Made by a program: the position numbers and the translations under genes
From: Nocardia speluncae NBRC 108251
GTDB taxonomy: Bacteria > Actinomycetota > Actinomycetes > Mycobacteriales > Mycobacteriaceae
Reading direction: 5' to 3'
Assembly (NCBI RefSeq): GCF_001613245.1
Contig: NZ_BDBZ01000034.1
Span: 48,203-112,202, forward strand
DNA: 64,000 bases
Part shown: piece by piece, positions 43,826 through 52,598 of the stretch
How positions within the stretch are numbered: position 1 is the first letter of the stretch
How the letters are laid out: each line of letters starts with the position of its first letter
The notes under the pieces: model-generated
Database searches by the model: none
Seen by the model: the letters and a program-made list of their open reading frames with translations, nothing else
Told to the model about the DNA's origin: nothing

Positions 43826-44532
43826 GCGAATCGACCGTCCGGATCGGGCTGGTACTACCCGATGTGATGGGCACCTACGGCGACGGCGGCAACGCGGTAG
43901 TACTGCGGCAACGGCTGCGGTGGCGCGATATCGACGCCGAAATCGTGGAGATCGACCTGCCCGACCCTGTCCCGGACTCGCTGGACATCTACACCCTCGG
44001 CGGCGCCGAGGATTCCGCTCAGCGCCTGGCGACGCGCCACCTGCTGCGCTACCCGGGCCTGCAAACAGCGGCCGGTCGCGGTGCCCCGGTACTGGCCATC
44101 TGCGCGGCGATCCAGGTACTCGGCCAGTGGTACGAAACCTCCAGCGGCGAACGCGTAGAGGGAGTCGGACTGCTGGACGCCACCACCACCCCGCAACTCA
44201 CCCGCGCGATCGGCGAGGTGACCACCACGCCACTGCTGCCCGGACTGTCCGCCCCGCTCACCGGTTTCGAGAACCACCGCGGCGGTACCACCCTCGGGCC
44301 CGGCGCCACCGGCCTCGCACGGGTGTCCCGTGGTGTCGGCAACGGTGTCGGCGATGGCCTGGAAGGTGTGGTGCAGGGTTCGGTCCTCGGCACCTACATG
44401 CACGGCCCCGCCCTGGCCCGCAATCCCGAACTCGCCGACCACCTGCTCTGCCGGGCCCTCGGCGTGGACTCGCTACCGCCCCTGGACCTACCAGAGGTAG
44501 ACCGGCTGCGCCGTGAACGGCTACGTGCGTGA
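43822..44532 (+). CDS. gatD: Lipid II isoglutaminyl synthase, GatD glutaminase subunit
   Basis: 236 residues. The class I glutamine amidotransferase-like subunit supplies ammonia to MurT. Seen: nucleophile Cys94 in VLAICAAIQVLG (equivalent to Cys94 in the staphylococcal protein), LPDVMGTYGDGGN at the start, and the His in GTYMHGPALARNPELAD. It overlaps murT by four bases, consistent with a 1:1 complex. Homologous to Rv3713 (formerly cobQ2). Confidence 0.95.
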   Translation: MSESTVRIGLVLPDVMGTYGDGGNAVVLRQRLRWRDIDAEIVEIDLPDPVPDSLDIYTLGGAEDSAQRLATRHLLRYPGLQTAAGRGAPVLAICAAIQVLGQWYETSSGERVEGVGLLDATTTPQLTRAIGEVTTTPLLPGLSAPLTGFENHRGGTTLGPGATGLARVSRGVGNGVGDGLEGVVQGSVLGTYMHGPALARNPELADHLLCRALGVDSLPPLDLPEVDRLRRERLRA

Positions 44533-44599
44533 TTGCGTCCGCTCCGGTGGAGTCGGGGGCGGAACCAGTGCTCGGCGGTGCGCCGTAGACACTGTGTGA

Positions 44600-45241
44600 G
44601 TGAGCTACGACCATATGCTGCTGCCGTCCGGAGTCGCCGCTACACCTGCCGAGGTGGATGCGTATTTCGCTACGCAGGAGGGGCGGGCGGAAACGTCCGC
44701 GGTGGCGGCGCTGGCGGCCGAGTTGAACAACCGCAATACCGAACTTCCGGAGGCGGACAGTTTTCTGAGCGCGCCCGTCGGCGGGGTGCCGTACGGGGCT
44801 GCGCTGCATATCGCCAGTCCCTACGATGCGATCGGATTCGTCCGAAATCTGGTGTTCGAACTGGCCACACCGCGCAACTATGCGGTCTACGACCCGCAGC
44901 TGGCCTGGCTGATCGACCCGGCCGGGCATATCCCCGTCACCGTTACACACGGAGGCGCGGGGGAATTCCCGTACCTGACCGAAACCCTTGCCCATTTCTG
45001 GATTCGCGAATTGGCCGATCCGAATCCGTATCTCATCGTGGAACGGGAACCGCAGGTCTATATCCAGACCTATCGGAATTCGGCGCAGGATTTCACCCTC
45101 GAATACCGCGACGGCACACCCGACCGGCATTTCACCACACAGGTCACGGGCGCGGACACCGTGGCCGAGCTGATCTGGGACTGGACCCGCCGCAACCACG
45201 ACCGGCTCGGCCGACTGTCCTGGGAACATCTGGAAATGTAA
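44600..45241 (+). CDS. Hypothetical protein
   Basis: 213 residues, not recognised. It starts at GTG 44600, 68 bases after gatD on the same strand, and has normal codon use and a mixed, soluble composition with a WDWTRRNHDRLG segment near the end. Aromatic strands such as YLIVEREPQVYIQTYRN suggest a beta-rich fold. No signal peptide or membrane segment. Possibly co-transcribed with murT-gatD. Confidence 0.65.
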   Translation: MSYDHMLLPSGVAATPAEVDAYFATQEGRAETSAVAALAAELNNRNTELPEADSFLSAPVGGVPYGAALHIASPYDAIGFVRNLVFELATPRNYAVYDPQLAWLIDPAGHIPVTVTHGGAGEFPYLTETLAHFWIRELADPNPYLIVEREPQVYIQTYRNSAQDFTLEYRDGTPDRHFTTQVTGADTVAELIWDWTRRNHDRLGRLSWEHLEM

Positions 45242-45386
45242 CCGCAGGCACACCCGGCCAGACCTGCGTGCCCACAGCACCCGAAACAGCGAAGCCGGCC
45301 GCCGATGTGGCCGAACATGCCCAACCGCCGCCCACCCCGAACCGAACGTCACCAACGGCGGCGTCGAGTTCAGCGAGGCCCTGAAA

Positions 45387-45415
45387 GGTTTCGGCCCGTC
45401 GAGGGGGCCGAAACC
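45387..45415. terminator. Hairpin before recR
   Basis: Perfect 11-bp stem GGTTTCGGCCC (45387-45397) / GGGCCGAAACC (45405-45415) in the gap between the hypothetical gene and convergent recR. A related hairpin occurs near 47788. Confidence 0.75.
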
Positions 45416-45439
45416 CCGTGCCGCCGGAGGCGGCGCCAA

Positions 45440-46048
45440 TTACAGCGCGCGGCGGCCGGAGAAAGCGCGGCCGAGGGTCAGTTCGTCGGCGAACTCCAGG
45501 TCGCCGCCCATGGGGAGGCCGGAAGCCAGACGCGTGACGGTGAGACCTGGGAAATCGCGCAGCATCCGCACCAAGTAGGTCGCGGTGGCCTCGCCTTCGG
45601 TATTCGGGTCGGTGGCGATGACGACCTCGGTGACATCCACACCGTCGTCCTGGTTACCGATCCGGGTGAGGAGCTCCCGGATCCGCAACTGCTCGGGCCC
45701 CACACCGCTCAGCGGGTCCAATGCACCGCCCAGCACGTGGTAGCGGCCCCGGAATTCGCGGGTGCGTTCGATGGCCGGAACGTCCTTGGGCTCCTCGACC
45801 ACACAGATCATGCTGCGGTCCCGGCGCGGGTCCGCGCAGATCCGGCACAGTTCGCCGTCGGCGACGGTGCCGCACTGCGCGCAGAACCGCACACCGTCGC
45901 GGATCTTCTGCAGCACCGCCTGTAACCGATCGATCTCCGGTGGTTCCACCTGTAGCAGGTGGAAGGCGATCCGCTGGGCGCTCTTGGGACCGACGCCCGG
46001 TAACTTGCCCAGCTCGTCGATGAGATCCTGAACCGGACCCTCGTACAC
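45440..46048 (-). CDS. recR: Recombination mediator RecR
   Basis: 202 residues, the family length. Acts with RecF/RecO to load RecA at gaps. Seen: helix-hairpin-helix LGKLPGVGPKSAQRIAFHLL, a zinc finger with Cys in CAQCGTVADGELCRIC, and Toprim motifs with VVEEPKDVPAIE and ATDPNTEGEATA. GTG 46048 starts 20 bases after the ebfC stop. Homologous to Rv3715c. Confidence 0.96.
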   Translation of the reverse strand: MYEGPVQDLIDELGKLPGVGPKSAQRIAFHLLQVEPPEIDRLQAVLQKIRDGVRFCAQCGTVADGELCRICADPRRDRSMICVVEEPKDVPAIERTREFRGRYHVLGGALDPLSGVGPEQLRIRELLTRIGNQDDGVDVTEVVIATDPNTEGEATATYLVRMLRDFPGLTVTRLASGLPMGGDLEFADELTLGRAFSGRRAL

Positions 46049-46067
46049 CGCGATTCTCCGGGACGGC

Positions 46068-46400
46068 TCAGAAGCCGGGCAGGCCCGGCGCACCACCGCC
46101 GCCGGCGAGCGGACCCAGCCGCTCGGCCGCCAGCTGCTGGGCGTTGGCCATCGCCTGGTTGATCGCGCCGATCACCAGATCCTGCAACGTCTCCACATCC
46201 TCAGGATCCACCGCCTTGGGGTCGATATCGAGCGACAACACTTCACCTGTCGCTTTGATCGTCACCTTGACCAGGCCGTTTCCCGCCTGCCCCTCGACCT
46301 CGGCAGCAGCGATCTCGGCCTGCGCCGCCATCATCTGCTCCTGCATCTGCTGGGCCTGCTGGAGCAACTGCTGCATATCGAACTGACCATCGGGCTGCAC
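46068..46400 (-). CDS. ebfC: YbaB/EbfC-family nucleoid-associated protein
   Basis: 110 residues from GTG 46400. Seen: a long N-terminal helix MQQLLQQAQQMQEQMMAAQA, then the beta strand motif GLVKVTIKATGEVLSLDIDP and a Gly-rich tail. EbfC homologues bind DNA as dimers and occur next to recR across bacteria. Homologous to Rv3716c. The frame runs further upstream without a stop, but that part is not family sequence. Confidence 0.93.
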   Translation of the reverse strand: MQPDGQFDMQQLLQQAQQMQEQMMAAQAEIAAAEVEGQAGNGLVKVTIKATGEVLSLDIDPKAVDPEDVETLQDLVIGAINQAMANAQQLAAERLGPLAGGGGAPGLPGF

Positions 46401-46652
46401 GGCATTCCTCTCTACGGACGAGTCGTGATTCAGCCTAGTAGGCGCACCTCTGCGTTCGCTCAGGCCATGCGCAGGAACATGCCGGCACGCCGGCCGGGCA
46501 CTGGTCTCCGCGCGACCGGTGTAGTCCGCGATCCGCGCACGGCCGGCGCGAAGTGAAGATCCCACTACGCCGTACGTTCGCGGATCGGCCGATTCTTGTC
46601 GGTGGGCCGGTGAATGATGCGGGCAATCATTCAGTCGAGGGCAGGGAGAATC

Positions 46653-47006
46653 ATGGCACCGACGATTGCCGCCACCACGTACGACTGCGCGGATGCCGCC
46701 GCACTGGCGGGTTTCTACGCGCGCCTGCTCGACCATCCGGTCGACCCGGAAGCCAGCGAATTCGTCGCCACCGTCGGCCGCGAATCCGGGATGACACCAC
46801 CGCTGTTTTTCCTGCAGGTGCCGGATCGGACTCCGGGCAAGAATTCGATCCACCTGGATCTCATGGCCACCGATCTGGCGGCCGAGGTCGAGCGGGCCGT
46901 GGCGCTGGGCGCGCAGCATATCGGTGATTTCGCCGAGCACGGCTTCCAGTGGGCCACGCTGGCCGATCCGGAGGGCAATCTGTTCGATATCGCCACCCAT
47001 TCCTGA
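46653..47006 (+). CDS. VOC-family glyoxalase-like protein
   Basis: 117 residues, beta-alpha-beta-beta-beta fold of glyoxalase/bleomycin-resistance/dioxygenase proteins. Seen: YDCADAAALAGFYARLLDHP, KNSIHLDLMATDLAAEV with a metal-ligand His, and TLADPEGNLFDIA at the end. ATG 46653 follows AGGGAGAA. Ligand unknown. Confidence 0.83.
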   Translation: MAPTIAATTYDCADAAALAGFYARLLDHPVDPEASEFVATVGRESGMTPPLFFLQVPDRTPGKNSIHLDLMATDLAAEVERAVALGAQHIGDFAEHGFQWATLADPEGNLFDIATHS

Positions 47007-47131
47007 GCCGGGAACAGTTCTTCGCCTCGACCGCCATCGATGGCGGAGCTGCTCCGCAGCCACCGGCCGGCCCGCCGCGGGCGACGGTCACGGTTCATCC
47101 GTGCCTGCCACCTGCGGCGGGATCGGCAGTC

Positions 47132-47566
47132 TCAGCCGAGTTCGCGGTTCAGGTTGGCCAGCACCTCGGCCTGGATCTTGCGCAGCCCCAGCGGGGCGAA
47201 AATGCCCTCGAAGATGCCGGCGATTCCACCTGCGCCCTGCCAGGTGGTTTCCAGAGTCACGGTCGAACCCGCACCGGACGGGGTGACCTTCCAGGTGTTG
47301 ACCAGTGTGGAGTTGGCGTCCTTCTCGGTGACGACGGTATCGGCGACGGACACCTGGGCGCGGATATTGCGGACTCGTTTCTCGGTGGCCTGTAGGGTCC
47401 ACTCGGCCACGGTGCCGTCGCCCTGGCCGCCCTCCACCACCTTGTAGTCGCGATAGTGCGCGGAGAGAATCTTCGGCCGCATCTCCGTGTAGTCGGTGAT
47501 GGCCGCCAGCGTGCGCTGCGGATCCGCCCCGACCTCGATCGAACTGCCGGCCTTGACCTGTCCCAC
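47132..47566 (-). CDS. SRPBCC-family protein, Rv3718c-like
   Basis: 144 residues from GTG 47566, with AGGAG upstream. Seen: SSIEVGADPQRTLAAITDY, then alternating strands and the end helix PLGLRKIQAEVLANLNRELG. Bet v1-like cavity protein of unknown ligand. Its position between ebfC/VOC and the FAD oxidase gene matches Rv3718c in Mtb. Confidence 0.8.
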   Translation of the reverse strand: MGQVKAGSSIEVGADPQRTLAAITDYTEMRPKILSAHYRDYKVVEGGQGDGTVAEWTLQATEKRVRNIRAQVSVADTVVTEKDANSTLVNTWKVTPSGAGSTVTLETTWQGAGGIAGIFEGIFAPLGLRKIQAEVLANLNRELG

Positions 47567-47914
47567 TTGAACACTCCTTATACGGGTGGGTTCTGACAAC
47601 CCCATCCTGCCCTGCGTCCGCCGAACCCGTCCCGCCAGCCCGGCAATTACGGACAAATGTCATAAAGCCGACCAATTAACAAACTCGCCCGAAACGGCTG
47701 CACATTGGATAACACAACGGTCGATTCGGGCCCCAGAACCGCACGCACCGAACAGCGACGCCGCGTTCAGCACGACACCTTGAAGGTTTTGGGTCGACCA
47801 CGCGGCCGAAACCTCCCCGCGCCCCCGCGCCTAATGACACAAATATGTGACATTTCAATCTTGATCATACCCCTGCGCTGGCCGACCAAGACCATGTAGG
47901 GCTAGCGTCTAGAC
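47567..47914. other. Divergent intergenic region with a hairpin
   Basis: 348 bases between divergent starts. A stem GGTTTTGG / CCGAAACC (with one G-U) near 47787-47814 is similar in sequence and setting to the 45387 hairpin. The AT-rich part 47820-47880 precedes the FAD oxidase GTG and may hold its promoter. No gene seen. Confidence 0.4.
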
Positions 47915-49357
47915 GTGGCAATGAGTCTGTTGGGGAAGGCCGGCCACGGTCCGGCCGCATATGAATCCGGGTTCGCCGCATATCGGGCAGGTGTCGACCG
48001 CCTGCTCGCGAGCTACCGTGCGATCCCGGCCGATGCCGATGTGCGATTGGCCAAGAAGACCTCCAACCTGTTCCGGGCGCGGGCGAAGAACACCGCACCG
48101 GGACTGGATGTCTCGGGGCTGACCCGCGTAATCGAGGTGGACCCGCGGGCGAAAACCGCCGAGGTCGCGGGAATGACCACCTACGAGGATCTGGTGGCCG
48201 CAACCCTGCCCTACGGGCTGGCCCCGCTGGTGGTGCCGCAGCTCAAGACGATCACCTTGGGTGGCGCGGTAACCGGGCTCGGGATCGAATCCAGTTCCTT
48301 CCGGAGCGGCCTGCCGCACGAATCGGTACTGGAGATGGACGTGCTCACCGGGGCGGGAGAAATCGTCACCATCACACCGGACGGCCCGGATGCCGATCTG
48401 TTCCGCGGATTCCCGAACTCGTACGGCACCCTGGGTTACACCACCCGCTTGAAGATCGAATTGGAATCGGTGCCCCCGTATGTGGCGTTGCGGCATCTGC
48501 GGTTCCACGATCTGCGCGAACTCGAGGCCGCGCTGGACCGGATCGTGCTGGAGCGCAGCCACGACGGGGAACCGGTCGACTACCTCGACGGTGTGGTCTT
48601 CAGCGCCGGGGAGAGCTATCTGACGCTGGGCCGGCAGACCGACGAACCGGGTCCGGTCGGCGATTACACCGATATGGATATCTACTACCGGTCCATCCAG
48701 CACGACGGTCCGGAGCCGAAACGGGACCGTCTCACCATCCACGATTACCTGTGGCGCTGGGATACCGACTGGTTCTGGTGCTCACGCGCGTTCGGTACAC
48801 AGAACCCGAAGATCCGCCGCTACTGGCCGAAACGATACCGCCGCAGCAGTTTCTACTGGAAACTGATCGCCCTCGATCACCGCCACAACATCGGCGACAA
48901 ACTCGAGGCACGTAAAGGTAATCCACCGCAGGAGCGCGTGGTGCAGGATATCGAGGTCCCGGTGGAACGCACCGCGGATTTCATGGAATGGTTCCTGCGC
49001 GAAATCCCCATCGAACCCGTTTGGCTGTGCCCGCTGCGGCTGCGCGATACCGGCGCCGCGACCGGAACCCAGCCGTGGCCGCTGTATCCGCTACGGACCG
49101 GTCGCACCTACGTGAACATAGGCTTCTGGTCGGCGGTGCCGAAATCGCCCGGCCGGATAGATGGCGCGGCAAATCGTGCCATCGAGAAAACCGTCACAGA
49201 ATTCGACGGACACAAATCCCTGTACTCGGATTCATATTACGAACCCGAGGAGTTTGCCGCCCTGTACGGCGGTGAGAGATACAAAGAATTGAAGAAACGC
49301 TACGATCCCGACCAGCGCCTGCTGGATCTGTATTCGAAGGCGGTGCAACGCAGATGA
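47915..49357 (+). CDS. FAD-binding (PCMH/DHCR24-like) oxidoreductase, Rv3719-like
   Basis: 480 residues from GTG 47915. Seen: an N-terminal PCMH-type FAD domain with DVSGLTRVIEVD, GMTTYEDLVAATLPYGLAPL and LKTITLGGAVTGLGIESSSF, and a C-terminal cap with YRRSSFYWKLIALDHRHNIG. It overlaps the following methyltransferase by four bases (ATGA). Pairs of this kind in actinobacteria (BfaA/BfaB, TmsA/TmsB) make 10-methyl branched fatty acids: the methyltransferase forms 10-methylene, and the flavoprotein reduces it. Whether this pair or the Rv3719-Rv3720 paralogue has that activity is not known to me. Confidence 0.87.
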   Translation: MAMSLLGKAGHGPAAYESGFAAYRAGVDRLLASYRAIPADADVRLAKKTSNLFRARAKNTAPGLDVSGLTRVIEVDPRAKTAEVAGMTTYEDLVAATLPYGLAPLVVPQLKTITLGGAVTGLGIESSSFRSGLPHESVLEMDVLTGAGEIVTITPDGPDADLFRGFPNSYGTLGYTTRLKIELESVPPYVALRHLRFHDLRELEAALDRIVLERSHDGEPVDYLDGVVFSAGESYLTLGRQTDEPGPVGDYTDMDIYYRSIQHDGPEPKRDRLTIHDYLWRWDTDWFWCSRAFGTQNPKIRRYWPKRYRRSSFYWKLIALDHRHNIGDKLEARKGNPPQERVVQDIEVPVERTADFMEWFLREIPIEPVWLCPLRLRDTGAATGTQPWPLYPLRTGRTYVNIGFWSAVPKSPGRIDGAANRAIEKTVTEFDGHKSLYSDSYYEPEEFAALYGGERYKELKKRYDPDQRLLDLYSKAVQRR

Positions 49358-50670
49358 CGACATTCAAAGACAGATCCGATGCTTTTGCGGATCTGGGCGC
49401 CAGGCTCAGTATCGCCGAAGTTGTCGAGACCTTGGTCGACGGCGATGTTCCCATCAAGCTGACCGCCTACGACGGCAGCACCACCGGCCCGGTGGATTCC
49501 GATTTCGCGCTGGAGATCCGCAATCCGCGCGGCATCAACTATCTCGCCAACGCGCCGGGCGATCTCGGCCTGGCCCGCGCCTACATCGCCGGGGATATGG
49601 ACGCCGCGGGTGTGCACCCCGGCGATCCCTACGAGATCCTTGCGGCGATGACGGACCTGAAGTTCAAACGTCCGTCGGCGCTTTCGCTGGTGGCGATCGC
49701 CCGCTCGCTGGGCTGGGAGCGGTTGCGCCCGGTACCGCCGCCGCCCCAGGAGACGGTACCGCGGTGGCGCCGGATCGCGATGGAGGGTCTGCGGCATTCC
49801 AAAGCCCGGGATGCCGAGGTCATCCACCATCACTACGACGTCTCGAACGCCTTCTACGAGTACGTGCTGGGTCCTTCCATGACCTACACCTGCGCGTGCT
49901 ACGGCGAACGGGATTGGACGCTGGAACAGGCGCAGGAGAACAAGTACCGGCTGGTCTTCGAGAAGCTCCGGCTGAAGGAGGGCGACCGGCTGCTCGATAT
50001 CGGCTGCGGCTGGGGTGGCATGGTGCGTTACGCCGCCAAGCGTGGAGTCCGCGTCATCGGCGCGACCCTCTCGGCCGAGCAGGCCGCGTGGGCGCAGAAG
50101 AAGATCGCGGAAGAAGGACTGGGTGATCTCGCCGAGGTGCGGTATTCGGATTACCGCGATGTGCCCGAGGGCCAGTTCGACGCGCTCTCCTCGATCGGTC
50201 TCACCGAACATATCGGGGTCCACAACTATCCGTCCTATTTCCGGTTCATCCAGAGCAAACTGCGTGACGGCGGCTTGTTCCTGAACCACTGCATCACCCG
50301 GCCGGACAACACACGCACCACGAAGGCCGGGGACTTCATCGACCGCTATGTCTTCCCCGACGGGGAACTCATCGGCTCGGGCCGCATCATCAGCGATATC
50401 CAGAATGCCGGACTCGAGGTTGTGCACGAGGAGAACCTGCGCGAGCACTACGCGCTGACCCTCACAGAATGGTGCAAGAACCTGGTGGCCAACTGGGATG
50501 CCTGTGTCGCCGAAGCCGGCGAAGGCACCGCGAAGGTGTGGGGCCTGTACATGGCGGGCAGCCGGCTGGGTTTCGAGCGCAATGTGGTGCAGTTGCACCA
50601 GGTACTCGGTGTCAAGCTGAGCAGCTCCGGTGTGCCGGAGGTACCACTACGGCCCTGGTGGCAGCCCTGA
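49354..50670 (+). CDS. CFA-synthase-type SAM methyltransferase, Rv3720-like
   Basis: 438 residues. Seen: an N-terminal region FALEIRNPRGINYLANAPGD typical of cyclopropane-fatty-acid synthases, HHYDVSNAFYEYVLGPSMTY, SAM-binding LLDIGCGWGGMVRYAAKRG, and EHIGVHNYPSYF. The family transfers a methyl(ene) group from SAM to unsaturated acyl chains in phospholipids. It is coupled to the FAD oxidoreductase gene, and a 13-bp terminator hairpin follows. Confidence 0.9.
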   Translation: MTTFKDRSDAFADLGARLSIAEVVETLVDGDVPIKLTAYDGSTTGPVDSDFALEIRNPRGINYLANAPGDLGLARAYIAGDMDAAGVHPGDPYEILAAMTDLKFKRPSALSLVAIARSLGWERLRPVPPPPQETVPRWRRIAMEGLRHSKARDAEVIHHHYDVSNAFYEYVLGPSMTYTCACYGERDWTLEQAQENKYRLVFEKLRLKEGDRLLDIGCGWGGMVRYAAKRGVRVIGATLSAEQAAWAQKKIAEEGLGDLAEVRYSDYRDVPEGQFDALSSIGLTEHIGVHNYPSYFRFIQSKLRDGGLFLNHCITRPDNTRTTKAGDFIDRYVFPDGELIGSGRIISDIQNAGLEVVHEENLREHYALTLTEWCKNLVANWDACVAEAGEGTAKVWGLYMAGSRLGFERNVVQLHQVLGVKLSSSGVPEVPLRPWWQP

Positions 50671-50681
50671 CGAGTGGTCCT

Positions 50682-50720
50682 CGGTGCCCCGGGTGGTGTC
50701 CGCCGATACCCGGGGCACCG
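50682..50720 (+). terminator. Hairpin after the methyltransferase gene
   Basis: Perfect 13-bp stem CGGTGCCCCGGGT (50682-50694) with its complement at 50708-50720 and a 13-base loop, 11 bases after the stop. It marks the border between the conserved and accessory segments. Confidence 0.8.
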
Positions 50721-51209
50721 TGCTGTTCATCGGCGCCGGCGCCGGCGTGTCGCCGTAACACGGTCAGCGCGTGACGTGTTCAGAGCACTGCACTTCTGGT
50801 CGACGAGGCCCGCGGGCGCCCACGACGCTTCTCGCCGGCCGAACGGGGCTGGACATGGCCGACTCCTTGTTCCCGAGGATCCGGTGCCTGCGACCATTAC
50901 CGACACAGGCCTGGAATACCTGTGCGATCCCGCCGATCACGCGGTGATACCCGGCCCAGGTGCTCGGGCACACCGAAGCGTCGGCAACGGCCTCGGACCG
51001 ATTGCGGCGCAGACAAATAGGTGTGCGATCGGCCGGGCTCAGTTGCTTCGGCACACGAATATACTTCACGCATTCTCATTCCCAGCAGTGAAAAATTCAC
51101 CGGGCGGCTCCTGCAATTCGACGTGCTAATGTCCGGTCGCACAAGCTGGGATCGACCCCTTCATCCGCAGCCGACCGGTTCTATGTTCCACTCGAATCGA
51201 ATTGGGTTT
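50721..51209. other. Noncoding stretch upstream of the P450 gene
   Basis: About 490 bases. Frames present on both strands are short and lack family similarity. The segment 51040-51110 is AT-rich (AATATACTTCACGCATTCTC) and could hold the promoter of the terpenoid operon. No regulator gene is embedded. Confidence 0.4.
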
Positions 51210-52598
51210 ATGCAAATTTCGACCACAGTTCCTGCCACGCTTCCTACCGCACCGGGAAAATGGCCACTCGCGGGACATATTCCGTTACTCCTGCGCGACC
51301 CGTTGGCGTTCTTCCGTTCACTGCCGGCCCACGGAGACCTGGTCCGAATTCAGGTCGGACCGGCTCGCGCCGTGGTTGTGTGCGATCCCGAGTTAACCTG
51401 GCAGGTACTGAGTCACGACCGCCTTTTCGATAAGGGTGGTCTGTTCATCGAACGCGCGCGGGAGGTGTTCGGCGACGGTCTCGGGACGTGTCCGCATGCC
51501 CTGCACCGGCGACAACGGCGTCTGGTCCAGCCTGCATTTCACCCTGGTCGCCTGCCCGGCTACGCCCGGACCATGACCGATCTGATCGATGAGACAACAG
51601 ATTCATGGCGCGATGGCCAGGAATTGGACGTGCTGGCCGAAATGACGGCGATCACCTCGGCTACGACCGCTGCCACGATGTTCAGCGAGGCGTTACCACC
51701 CACGATCCGCCGACGCGCACTCGACGATCTCACCACTGTGCTTTCCGGCATCGTCGAGCAGATGCTGTTGCCGCCGCCGCTCGGCAAACTTCCTACTCCG
51801 AGGCTTCGCCGCTACCGGCGGGCCCGCGCCCGCCTCCGAGGGACTCTCCAGGAGGCCATTGCCACTCGACGCGCGGACCACACCGACCGAGCCGACCACG
51901 GCGACCTGCTGTCCGCGTTGCTGTCCGCCCGCGACGGTGAGCTCGATCGACATGGTTTGAGCGACAGCGAGATACTCGATCAGGCCGTATCCTTCTTCTT
52001 CGTCGGAACGGACACCACTGCCTCGACCCTGGCCTGGGCATTCCACCTCCTGGCCGAGCATCCCCACCTCCGCGAACGACTACAGGCAGAGGTAGACGAA
52101 GCGCTGGCCGGCCGGCCGGTGACCCATGCCGATCTACCCCGGCTGGAGTTCACTCGCCGGATCATCACCGAAACGCTGCGCTTGTGGCCGGCTGGATGGA
52201 TGTTCACTCGGATGGTCTCCACCGATACACACCTGGGCGATCATGTGGTTCCGGCCGGAACCACCATCGTGTACAGCGCGTATCTCCTGCACCACCATCC
52301 CGGCCTGTACGACGACCCGGAACGTTTCGACCCGGACCGATGGCTACCGGATCGGGCCGGAACGATTGCGCGCCACGCCTACATCCCCTTCGGGGGTGGT
52401 GCGCGCAAATGTATCGGAGACACCTTCGCCATTGCCGAAGCCACCCTCGCTCTGGCCGCCATCGCCGCGCGCTGGCAACTTCAACCTGTTCTCGATCAGC
52501 AGGTTCGTCCCGCCGTGGCGGCGGTCATCAGACCGAAGGGATTGCGTATGCGCGCTGTCGCGAGGTCGTCGAGCCGAACCGAAGGATGTGCGGTGTGA
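51210..52598 (+). CDS. Cytochrome P450, terpene-locus type
   Basis: 462 residues. Seen: Pro-rich start TLPTAPGKWPLAGHIPLLLR, I-helix FFFVGTDTTASTLAWAF, ExxR as ETLR, DPERFDPDRW, and the heme loop FGGGARKCIGDTF with the thiolate Cys. It reads most like bacterial terpene oxygenases such as PtlI. It ends in TGATG, overlapping the terpene synthase start by one base, so it probably oxidises that enzyme's product; this is inference. No ferredoxin or reductase is adjacent. ATG 51210 is chosen for family length (ATG 51183 alternative); no good ribosome site is visible at either. Confidence 0.88.
   Translation: MQISTTVPATLPTAPGKWPLAGHIPLLLRDPLAFFRSLPAHGDLVRIQVGPARAVVVCDPELTWQVLSHDRLFDKGGLFIERAREVFGDGLGTCPHALHRRQRRLVQPAFHPGRLPGYARTMTDLIDETTDSWRDGQELDVLAEMTAITSATTAATMFSEALPPTIRRRALDDLTTVLSGIVEQMLLPPPLGKLPTPRLRRYRRARARLRGTLQEAIATRRADHTDRADHGDLLSALLSARDGELDRHGLSDSEILDQAVSFFFVGTDTTASTLAWAFHLLAEHPHLRERLQAEVDEALAGRPVTHADLPRLEFTRRIITETLRLWPAGWMFTRMVSTDTHLGDHVVPAGTTIVYSAYLLHHHPGLYDDPERFDPDRWLPDRAGTIARHAYIPFGGGARKCIGDTFAIAEATLALAAIAARWQLQPVLDQQVRPAVAAVIRPKGLRMRAVARSSSRTEGCAV

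Noticed and set aside
50674..51142. Short frames on both strands between the methyltransferase and P450 genes
   Set aside because: Unrelated to any family, mutually overlapping and without start signals; treated as noncoding.
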